Assembly (NCBI GenBank): GCA_030686995.1
Contig: CM060704.1
Location: 116,476,042-116,540,041 of the forward strand
Length of the DNA stretch: 64,000 nucleotides
Source: Artemisia argyi
Lineage: Eukaryota; Streptophyta; Magnoliopsida; Asterales; Asteraceae
Direction of reading: 5' to 3'
Part shown: positions 45,245 through 55,376 of the stretch, in pieces
Layout of the letters: every line of letters starts with the position of its first letter
Numbering within the stretch: the first letter of the stretch is position 1
Program-made: the position numbers and the translations under genes
Notes under the pieces: generated by a model
Told to the model about the DNA's origin: nothing
Seen by the model: the letters and a program-made list of their open reading frames with translations, nothing else
Databases searched by the model: none

Positions 45245-46922
45245 TGTTACACCCCGTGCCTGCTTTGACCAAAATTTAAAACTTTTAATGTGGAAATGCT
45301 TTGACTATAACGGACTTACTGTTACTCTATAATAAAATGACAAGATTCTATTACAAGTCATACCTTAGCCATATTCCCAAAATGAGATACGCCATATCTA
45401 CCCTCAGTTACAAAAACAGCTACAAAAAGTCTACATAAACTCAACACTTACCCACAAACCATTTTGACCTCATTACAACATTATAACTTATACCAAAACA
45501 ATCATTTAGCATTCAAAACTATAACAAACCATAATACACGGCAAATGACCCGTTTGACCCCAAAGTGGGTAAAAACATGCCTTAGACCAAACACCCCTTT
45601 AACTTCATACAAACTCATAATCCATTCTATAACACACCTTTAGACACTCAAATAACTATAACAACCATATTACACGCATTGACACAAATTGACATATTTA
45701 TAATCCAATAAGGACTTGTGGGGGTACAACATCGACATTGAGCTCGGTATTCTATACTAAGCTCTTAAATACCATACCAAGCCTTTAATCCATAATTCCA
45801 ATCCTTAAGCCTTAATCCAATCTTTACCTTCTTCGCGAGAACCTACAAAACATTAACATCTATAACGGTAAGCGATAACACTTAGTAAGTAGCTAGGTTA
45901 GTACATGATAATACTTGATCCACACATATGGAATATGAACATTAACTATGCATTAACATCTATAACGTAATACTATAACACACATATAACACATAGAATC
46001 ATAAGCACATACCTTGGTCCTTCTAATCCATAGCTAACACTTAACCATTCCACTTATCAAGTCTCCTTAATCCAAATATTCCTAAGCAACTATAACCATT
46101 TCTAGCACCTCCATTCAATATCACATAATATGCAAAGTTAATATTAACATATAATAACCGTAGATACTTACCTTAGCCTCCAAGCTAAGTTACCAAACAT
46201 CTATAATCATCATCATCTTCCTTGTTAGCATCGTAATCCATAATGTTCATAAACATAAACATATAATCAAACTACTATAACAATTATAATATAATCATGG
46301 TTTATATAACCAATAACTCGTCTTTTTAACATTTCAATTCGTCATAGAATCATATGTTGCTTATATGACAACCTACCCATGGAATCATTAACTTAAAAAC
46401 CATATAAAACCCCTTTTATAATTACTATAATCTTTAATTATCTTTAAAACCATCTTTACCCAATTACCCCAATTAAGGTTCATAAACCCTAGTTTCTAAT
46501 TCTGTAAATTAACACTAATTAAGCGTCATACCTTATGAAGAATCAAGCTTAGGGTATTGTTCCATGAATTGGAACACTTAACCATCTCTAAATCATTATC
46601 CTAAGCTCCATCTTCTTCTCTCTCTTCTCTCTATCTCGACATCACAGGAACACACAAGAATTGTGTGGAAATGTCTAGAACCCAACACATATAAACTAGC
46701 TGGGAGGGCATTTCTGCCCATTTTAGGTCAATACGCCGCATCTATATTTTAGATGCTCCGCATCTACTGATGCTCCATATCTATATTTTAGATGCTCCGC
46801 ATCTAAGCCTCATCAAACATGCACTTAAAGATTCAACCACATATTCCTAGTCAAACATGCTTAGGCCCGGGTCAACTTCATCTGGGGTGGGGCCTATTTG
46901 TATCCGGAAAATGGGCCTAACA
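45245..46922 (-). repeat. Element F, 3' LTR (1678 bp)
   Basis: TGTTACACCCCG...GGGCCTAACA. Compared with the right copy it lacks about 208 bases (right-copy 49021-49230), lost between CCATAT-like words. Near 46733-46803 it has several GATGCTCCGCATC and ATACGCCGCAT-type imperfect palindromes. Confidence 0.78.
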
Positions 46923-46939
46923 ATTCTACCCCCTTATTT
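46923..46939 (-). other. Polypurine tract of F
   Basis: Minus strand AAATAAGGGGGTAGAAT directly before the 3' LTR. No neighbouring hairpin of the A/C/D kind. Confidence 0.75.
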
Positions 46940-48880
46940 AGATTTCGTCCCCGAAATCTCTCGTCCATTACTATCCAAAACTAAATCACAATATACACCC
47001 GTTCTCATACTTTGAATCCTTAGACATTACATTACAACAATCTAGATGATCTTGCAATTTTAAACTTACTATGACATAATCATAACTTATAATCCACTAT
47101 AAACAACACTTAGCACAAGCTTATCTAAAATTTCCCACAATGACGACTTGTCATTTGGAAACATTTACTATTTGACTTCATATAGTCATATCTTGACCAG
47201 TACTATTACAACTCATATGAAATTGTTATCATAGCATAGCGACCACCATGGTCATTACTCACTTTACATCATGTCGTAAGACATACTATAACATCAATTT
47301 AAACTTTTAAATCCTTCAACTTATACTCTTGACACCTAAATCATAGGTTTCTTATCAAGTCTTAACTAAAAGTCACTTCCTAATTCTTATCCGACCTTCC
47401 TTAGTCCCTATAACGTCTAATGAGTTTTAGTTTTCATTTCTACTCATGCCATGTTGGGAACACGTAAGCCCACTCATTTATACTTCTTCTTTTACATAGA
47501 GAGGCGTCCCAATCAATGTAAACAAAGAAATATAAACTCATGGTTCGGCGATTTACAACTTCTTTATTTAAATGAAAAGGCGTCCCGATTCATCTAAATA
47601 AAGAGATCATAAACCATCCTACTTACCCACTTCCAACGTAGTACTACAACTTCTATTACTCACTTTAACTTTTACATTTTATACTTTTCATTCATTAGTT
47701 CCCAAGTCATATGCCTTACTTTTACTCCTTCTTACATGCAATTTATCTTTTTAACCTTGGATCCATCTCACTATAATATTCTTGAGGGGAATTATATATG
47801 CCAAAGAAGTAGGCAACCCCTGTTGATGAAGATAGTTTAATTTATCCCGTAGGATTTCTATAACTTTCTTTTGTTTACTCGGGCTATAACACATCCCGTA
47901 GGATCACTATAACATATCCCGTAGGATTTACTGTAACGTATCCCTCCGGAGGATTTCTGTAACACCCACTGTAACGCTTCCCCAAGTAATCTGCCATAAC
48001 AAACTGGATCCAAGCTATTAACATTTTAACATACATGTTATCATGATCATTCTTATTTATAGGGCATATAATGTCTGCCTATTAGTAATTACACATTTTC
48101 TATGTGTTTCACATCTTACTATAACTTTCACCCGCCAACCCTTGTTGACCATTTCATTATCTTTACTATTACCTATTTAGCCTATTTCGCTATTTATACA
48201 CATAAGCCCATACTTGCTTTTATTCTGTAACGTTATCTTTTATTTCATCTAGTTTCCATTCTATAACTTCCTCTAAGGCACCATGCCTCAACGAGTCATA
48301 AGTTTCATATGAATTGACACGTAACAAATGATGCATCAAATTCGATCATGTCTTCACTACATTATACTATAACACACACTTGTTATCTCTACATTCAAAT
48401 TCAACATAAACCACTTTACTTTTCTGTTAACCCGTCTCTAATACCCGCTTCCTATCGCTCAACAACTATTAAACATATAATAGGACCATACATTGGTCGT
48501 TAATGACACACAAGTCGTGCATATCCATTCATCAAGCTTACTATAGCCTATTATACAAATCATCAAATCTAATACATTATACTATCGTTACTATAACATA
48601 TATTCACATAATCAAAAAACGATCATTAACACTATCCAAAATTGCACACTGATCAAATCACTAAATGCATCAAGTCCACCATGGACTTACGCCACATACA
48701 TACCAATATTGTGAAACATATATACAACACTTATCATCCTTAGTCCATGTAAAGCATTATAAAATGCATCCTATAATTTAAACATTTATCCTTCCACATT
48801 ACTCATACTTACGGGCAACGCATCTATGAGTGGTATAAGTTTAGGAAACTTAAAAGGAAACCTAATTAACTTAAACCGAA
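46940..48880. other. Element F interior, noncoding
   Basis: Nearly 2 kb without a usable frame. It includes two loose copies of GGCGTCCCxAT...AAATAAAGAGA (47503, 47579) and the tandem array below. Confidence 0.6.
47842..47975. repeat. Short tandem array in F, unit about 24 bp
   Basis: Four to five units of the form ATCCCGTAGGATxxCTxTAAC at 47842, 47891, 47914 and 47938, plus a short remnant at 47964. A 25-base spacer lies after the first. The core ATCCCGTAGGAT is itself nearly palindromic. Confidence 0.65.
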
Positions 48881-48892
48881 GCTCTGATACCA
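48881..48892 (-). other. Primer-binding site of F (tRNA-iMet)
   Basis: Minus strand TGGTATCAGAGC, the standard plant initiator-Met site, three bases from the LTR. Confidence 0.9.
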
Positions 48893-48895
48893 AGT

Positions 48896-49730
48896 TGTTA
48901 CACCCCGTGCCCGCTTTGACCAAAATTTAAAACTTTTAACGCGGAAACGCTTTGACTATAACAGACTTACTGTTACTTTATAATAAAATGACAAGATTCT
49001 ATTACAAGTTATACCTTAGATCAACTCTTAACAGATACTAGACTCAATTACCTTCAAAACGATAGGTGGCATGACCACCAACGACTTACGGTTTACTTTG
49101 TACAACATTTAGAAAATTACCAAATCTGAATTGCTAAACAGATGCGCCATATCTCAAAAAGAGATGTGCCATATCACATGATACGCCGTATCTCAAAAAG
49201 AGATGCGCCGTATCTACTCCAAAACTGATATGCCATATCCCCATAATGAGATACGCCATATCTACCCTCAGTTACAAAAACAGCTGCAGAAAGTCTGCAT
49301 AAACTCAACACTTACCCACAAACCATTTTGACCTCATTACAACACTATAACTTATACCAAAACAATCATTTAGCATTCAAAACTATAACAAACCATAATA
49401 CACGGCAAACGACCCATTTAACCCCAAAGTGGGTAATAACATGCCTTAGACCAAACACCCCTTTAACTTCATACAAACTCATAATCCATTCTATAACACA
49501 CCTTTAGACACTCAAATAACTATAACAAACATATTACACGCATTGACACAAAATAACATATTTATAATCCAATAAGGACTTGCGGGGGTACAACATCGAC
49601 ATTGAGCTCGGTATTCTATACTAAGCTCTTACATACCATACCAAGCCTTTAATCCGTAATTCCAATCCTTAAGCCTTAATCTAATCTTTACCTTCTTCAC
49701 AAGAACCTACAAAACATTAACATCTATAAC
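48896..49730 (-). repeat. Element F, 5' LTR, truncated
   Basis: The first 835 bases of the LTR (U5 side), ending in ACATCTATAAC, where the left copy continues GGTAAGCG. The U3/promoter half is gone, so F cannot be transcribed from its own LTR. Confidence 0.8.
49140..49265. repeat. Cluster of GATACGCCGTATC-type imperfect palindromes in F LTR
   Basis: About seven words such as GATGCGCCATATC, GATACGCCGTATC and GATGCGCCGTATC within 126 bp. Each is GATRC-GCC-GTATC-like, with a three-base centre. Most are missing from the left LTR because of the 208-base deletion. Confidence 0.6.
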
Positions 49731-49743
49731 GGCAGCGGCGCCA
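49731..49743 (-). other. Truncated primer-binding site beside G's LTR
   Basis: Minus strand TGGCGCCGCTGCC, identical to C and D over 13 bases, then breaks into F's LTR. Confidence 0.75.
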
Positions 49744-49748
49744 AATTT

Positions 49749-50857
49749 TGATTCGCCTCAAACGGTCAGATAATTATTGGTCAATCACTTGTGAATGGTC
49801 AACTATAATAGTCAAACAGCTGAGGCAAATGCTTCCATGGAATACAGTGTTTCCCCGGGTCGTAATGTCCCAACGAGGTGTGCGATGTTTTATTGAAAAC
49901 GAATCTGTGATAAGTGAATGTGAACAGGAAAGGTATAAGTGTGTGCGTGTGTGTGTGATTAATCTAAAGTTTTATAAAACCAAATAGCTTAAATAAGCTA
50001 TTGGAACAGTTACGCGAAACCTAGATATCTAAAACGTATAAACGTAAACTAAATTAAAAATCAGACGCGATTGCGTGCTGAGAAAAAGGTGAGTTTTAAG
50101 AAAAATAAACTACAGGGGTTAAAAATGAAAATTCTATAAACTTAAACTTAAAAGAAAATTAAATTAAAAAGAAAATTATTTTTTAGATTATTTTATTATT
50201 TATTATTAATTATTTAATTAAAAACTATTTAACTATTTAATTAAACCTAATTTAAATCAAACTAAAAATTATAAATACTACAAATTAAACTAAAAACTTG
50301 TAAAAATAATTTCTAAACATAAAAATGAACTTGAAGAAAGTATAAAAAATAAAAATAAATATTTTTGTCTTTTTATAGATTTCTTATTAATTAAAAACTA
50401 TTTATATTAATTATACTAATTAAACTATTTTAAATTACAAATAATACTAAATTAACTTAGAAAATTATGAAAAAAATTATAAAACTATTTTATGACTTAT
50501 AAAAGCTAGGAAAAATATAAAAACTAGGTATTACCTTATAAAAATTAATTATGCCATTTATAACTTAATTATTGATTAATTACTAATAAAACTATTTTTA
50601 ATTATAATAAATACTAAATGACAAAACAAAAATCTGAGAAAATTATTAAAATTACTTTAACCTAAAAGGAAATTAATAAAAATATAAAATTACAAATTAC
50701 TTAATAAAAATCTAAAAATGAAAATTAAAATTAAATTAAATTAAATAGAAACTATCACTTACTATTATATTGGTTTTTCTTGAATTTTCTTTTTCCAACC
50801 TATATTATACTTAAAAATAGATAACTTTTGTAAAAACAAATATTTTATAAGCTAATA
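49749..50857 (-). repeat. Element G LTR, left piece
   Basis: TGATTCGCCTC... to GCTAATA, where D is inserted. Its plus strand shows the CCCCGGGTCGTAATGTCCC and AATAAGCTATTGG words in the same order as D's LTR. Confidence 0.75.
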
Positions 50858-53800
50858 TGATTGAGCCTAAACCACCTAACTTATATTGACCAAGGAATGG
50901 TCAACAAAGTCAAACAGCCTAGATCAATGCTCCGCGGAATATAGTGGTTTCCCCGGGTCGTTATGTCCCGACGAGGTGTGAATTGTAAACAAACGGTTTC
51001 GTGATCGGGTGAATTTGGATGGAAAGGGGTTTTGAGTTATTTGAACTAAGGAATCTACAAGAGAATAGCTTAAATAAGCTATATGAATAAGACGGGAAAG
51101 TAGGAAAAACCAGAAACGATTTAAACCTAAAAACGCGTACGCTACGTTTAAATAAAACGTAAACGTACGAAATAAAAAGTGAAAATAGAAATCTGAAAAC
51201 ACCCGGGGGGTGAAAATGACTTTTTTACAAACTAAAAGGTAAAAGAAAATTTTAGAAAATTAAAATTAATTTTTACACTATTTAATTATTTAATATTAAT
51301 TAAAAACTATTTAATACTTATTATTAATACTTAAATAACTAAAATACAATATAATATTATTTAAACACTAAAAAGGTGAAAATAAAATTTCTAAAATTAT
51401 AAAATGACTAAAAATAAGTTTTAAAAATAAAAATAAGTATTTTTGTCTTTTTGTGGATTTTCTATTAATTAATTACTAATTACCTAATTAAACTATTTTA
51501 AATTAAGACAAATACTAAATGAACAGTAAAAATTATAAGAAAATTTCTAAAATTACTTTACAACATATAAAAGCTATAAAAAATATAAAAACTAAGTTTT
51601 ACTTAATAAAAACTAATTATGCTATTTTAATCTAATTATTAATTAATAATTAATAAAACTAAAATTAATTCTAATAAATACTAAAAGACAAAATAAAAAT
51701 ATGAGAAAATTACTATAAATATTTTAATATAAGAGGTAATTAATAAAAATATAAAAAAGCTAAGTTCTTAATAAAAATTTAAAAATGAAAATTAAAATTT
51801 AATTACATTAAATAGAAACTATCACTTAATTTTAAATTTGTTTTTCTTGATTTTTCTTTTACAAACCTATTTAATACTTAAAAACAAACACTTTTTATAA
51901 AAACAAACTTTTTATAACTTATTAATAAGCTGTTGAGAGCTTAAAGAGAGTGACAGTTGACCAAAATGGAAAATAAGCTAAAACTAGCTCAAGTGGGACC
52001 CACTCTGGGTAAATCTTGTCCAAATAACTTAAATGGACATGTTTAAGCAGAAATAAGCCAAAAATCCCCACAAGATAAGCAATAAGCTAGTAAATAAGCA
52101 CTTGAAATTTTCTATGAACTCAGAACTGGGACAGATTTCAAGGCTCAAACTAGGTGGGTCCCAGTGGTTTCTAGGTCAACCAAGAGGTCAAAACCTCAAC
52201 CCTGGTAGGAGGGGGGTTGGTAGGTACAAGATTCATGGCCTGGGGCCCACTGGATTGGCTGGAAAGCCACCACCAAGTGGTGGTGGTGGTGGTGTATCTG
52301 CTGAGACAGAGCAGGTAACAGCCCTGCAGCTCACTTTGGAGAGCTGTGGGGCCCAGAAGAAAATTTCTAAAAATGTAATGATGCAAGGAAATCAAAGACT
52401 AGCTGGTAGAGAACAAGTTTCAACAAGTTTCATTCCATGAAATCACACACTAAATTCAATAAAATTCTTACAACTTTTGAGAAAAACTGATGAATGCAAA
52501 TTTGACTTTCTATAAAAACCTAAGATTTGACTTTTATCAACTTTGGATCACTCCTACTGATTTAATATGTTATTAATAGCTATTAGAAAATGAAATTAAG
52601 TTAAAACATCAACTAATAAAAGGATTTGGGTGGGTTTGAGGTCTCAAAGCTCCAATAGTTAACTGTTGGAGACTTTGGAGATGGTTTTTGACTTTGGTAG
52701 CTTAAAACTTGGATTTTAAAGTTTTCTAAGCCTAGATACACCTAATGTAGTATGTATAAACCAGAACACAACAACCAAAGTTCCCTTAACCTACTTGAAA
52801 GGCTTATGCCAAACACCCCTAATGGTTCACTGATATGAGTTTTTCAAAGCAATAGGTAACTTTAAACTATAATGATGATGAAAATTACTCCTATAAGCTA
52901 TGTAGATTATCTAAATCCTAGAAATACAGCAATAAAGTAGAGTAATGAGCTAAGCTACAACTACATATGCAAAATGGTAAGATTTGCTTACAATGTGATC
53001 TCCCTGATGAACAAGTGAGAACCTGACCAAGACTACAACCTAGATGCTCCCAAGAGCTCTAAACCATTCACAATTCACCCTGCTCTTTGCTCATATCCAA
53101 ATCCCCACTGATTTTCAAAGTATGATCTATTTTTGAGGGATTTTTTAGATTTTTAGTACATTGAGTAAAAACTGATTCTAATGATCCAAATACTTGAGAT
53201 TACTTATAAATAAGCTAATATGAGCTTAAACCATCCAGAGACAACAACTTAAAGTAACTTAGGAGTAAATTGATATTTTTATGAAAAATTTGCAAACTTG
53301 GAATTTAAATGACAAGATATGACATTAACTTCAAATGAGATTAAAATTATACAAAACAACTTGAACACAATTGAGTTTAGCTAAAATTACAACTGAATTT
53401 GGAAATTAAATTAAAACATTAAAACTAAATTACACTAAAACTAAACTACACTAACTACTAACTACTTCTTCTCTTTTCTTTTCTTTTTATAGTCCCTGAG
53501 GTCTTCTCTCTCATTCCCACTTTTGTTCTGAGCCTTTGGATGGCTAAAAATGATCCCAGCCGTTCAAAAGCCTTTTGGCGGGAAAATTGGCTTAGGGCAA
53601 TTGGTGGGGTTTGGTGGGTATCTTTAATGAGGAGGGGGAAAGGTGAGGTTGGTGTGGGAATTTATTGAAGGTGGTGGAGTTGGTGAGAGTTTTGTGGGAT
53701 TTGGAGAGGGAGCAGGGAACACAGACGCAGAAAACGGGGGGAGAAAGGAAGGAGATGGTGAGTTTGACTCGTTGACCTGGGGTTTTTATTATTTTGGATT

Positions 53801-54573
53801 TTGGGCTTGGTGGTGGGCTGAGGGGATATAAGGTTGGGCTGGGGTGATGGTTACTGGATCAGAGGTGGTAAGGGTGTTGTTGGGTTTTGTTAATTAAGGG
53901 TGGTAAATAATAAAAGGGTTTAGGTTTAGGAATATATAACAAGGACCACTTTTGTAATTTTATGAAAAGTGAGGGCTGAAATGGAACTTTCCCAAGGTAA
54001 CCATAAGGGACCATTCATGCATAGCTTAAGTATCCAAAACCATTTTTGCAATTTTTGTATTTTTCAAAATTCCCGGGGACTAAAAATGATAATTTTCAAA
54101 GTCCGGGGACTAAAATTGCCATTTTATGAAAATCTTTTATCCAAGGATCCATATTGAATATTTTTAAACTTCCAAGGATTAAAAATGATTTTTCATCCAA
54201 AAATATCCCACCGGGGACCAAATCTGCCAAAATTTGAAACTCTAGGGACCAAACTGTAAATTTCCAAAACTTTTTCAATTTTTCACCAAAGGACTAAATA
54301 TGACATTTTATGATTTCAAAATGACCTTTGGTGATAATTTTCCATATTTTGAATATCCAGGGACTAGTTTTGTCATTTTATGAAAGTTGGGGGACTGAAA
54401 CTGCCAATTTTGCAAACTTTGTACGCTTTTCGTCTGTTTTTGCTCATTTTGCATCTAAAACATATAAAACACAATTTTGAAATATTTTCAGTATTTTGAT
54501 GTATTTCTGAGTGTTTTTGTATGTTTTGCAGTTCAGATTTGACCAAAAATTATGAGTGTTTGAGCACTCATCA
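50858..54573 (-). repeat. Element D, 3' LTR
   Basis: TGATTGAGCC...GAGCACTCATCA. It includes the AT-rich region 51240-51900 and the U3 array at about 53940-54400. Confidence 0.93.
53940..54400 (-). repeat. Degenerate U3 repeat array (D, 3' LTR)
   Basis: Ten or so loose units of the form GGGGACTAAAATTGCCATTTTxxGAAA, related to C's array, with more units. The copy in the 5' LTR is at 60690-61150. Confidence 0.55.
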
Positions 54574-54609
54574 ATCCCCCACACTAAACTATTGCTAGTC
54601 CCTAGCAAT
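54574..54609 (-). other. Polypurine tract and hairpin of D
   Basis: ATCCCCCACACTAAACT and stem 54591-54598/54602-54609, identical to C and G. Confidence 0.78.
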
Positions 54610-54644
54610 ACTGTTTTGAAAACTTGATGGATTTGAAAAACTCT

Positions 54645-54982
54645 TTACCAAAAGCCATCACTTCTGGAGTAGCCAGGTGTAAGAACTGTGGCACACCTGA
54701 TAACCGTGTGATTTTGAGCAAACCACCAGCTGTCAACGGATTTGAGTAGTCTTTACCAAAAGCCGTTTGCTTCTGGACTAGCCAGCTCTTGATGGAATAG
54801 TCAACATCTTGGTGAGCTGATTACCAATTATGGATTTTCCACGGCCTTTACCACAAGCCATAATCTTGCGGGCTAGCCAACTCATTTGTTTTCGGGGAGT
54901 TGAGGAACCATACAATTTTGGGCAAATTGCAAGCCGTAAACGGATTTGAGATGTCTTTCCCAAGAGCCGTTTGCTCCTGGAC
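54645..54982 (-). ncRNA. Four tandem hairpins in the 3' region of D
   Basis: Stems: 54648-54654/54661-54667, 54756-54763/54769-54776, 54851-54857/54865-54871, 54960-54967/54973-54980. In the second, D has CCAAAAGC/GCTTCTGG where C has CCAGGAGC/GCTCCTGG. One of the two changed pairs is a full A-T to G-C exchange; the other is G-U against G-C on the RNA strand. Conserved position and pairing argue for a functional RNA structure. Confidence 0.55.
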
Positions 54983-55125
54983 TAGCCAATCCCTTTTGTC
55001 GGTTAGACAAGGCAGACTGATTACCAAAAAATTTTGAAGCACCAGTGAAAAATTTTTGAAATTTTGGCTAAAACGGGGGTATTATATAGTAAAATGTGAT
55101 AAAATTCGCTAGAATAGCGAATACC

Positions 55126-55181
55126 CCCCCCCCCCCACACACACACACACACACACTTAGCATGAATATTGTCCTCAATAT
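55126..55181 (-). other. Second PPT-like tract and hairpin of D, with CA repeat
   Basis: A C11 run (55126-55136) and (AC)n expand the pyrimidine tract. Then ACACTTAG and stem GAATATTG (55162-55169) with CAATATTC (55174-55181), loop TCCT, as in C. Confidence 0.65.
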
Positions 55182-55294
55182 TCAAAATCCCGGCTATTAT
55201 GCCGCCATTTTGAACGTAAAAGGGCAACATTGCAAGCTAAGCGTGGAAAACACCATTTTGTTTTTCACTTCATAAGTAACCATAGCATGGGGGA

Positions 55295-55367
55295 CTCCCC
55301 CACACTTAGGGTGAAAACCCTATAAGCATGCTACTGTTTTTGTTTACCGAGTCGCTAGCTTGACTCG
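55295..55367 (-). other. Third PPT-like tract with two hairpins, after the D frame
   Basis: CTCCCCCACACTTAGG, stem TAGGGT/ACCCTA (55307-55312, 55317-55322), then CGAGTC/GACTCG (55348-55353, 55362-55367). Same order as 26287-26390 in C. Confidence 0.6.
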
Positions 55368-55376
55368 ACCCCGAAT

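Larger units (their letters stand above)
45245..49730 (-). mobile_element. Element F: non-autonomous LTR element, 5' LTR truncated
   Basis: LTR starts TGTTACACCCCG at 45245 and 48896. PBS for tRNA-iMet at 48881-48892 and PPT at 46923-46939 give minus sense. The 2-kb interior has no open frame, so this is a LARD-type element. The right LTR stops at 49730 against G's PBS, so about half of it is missing. Confidence 0.8.

Noticed and set aside
50924..51202. Identical 92-codon minus frames at 50924 and 57673
   Set aside because: Again the two LTRs of D. No initiation context or domain, and the frame is lost in C and G.
52102..52440. Frame with a Gly run conserved at 59003-59188
   Set aside because: The two are the same place in D's two LTRs. 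Identity reflects LTR pairing, and the Gly run is a GGT repeat.
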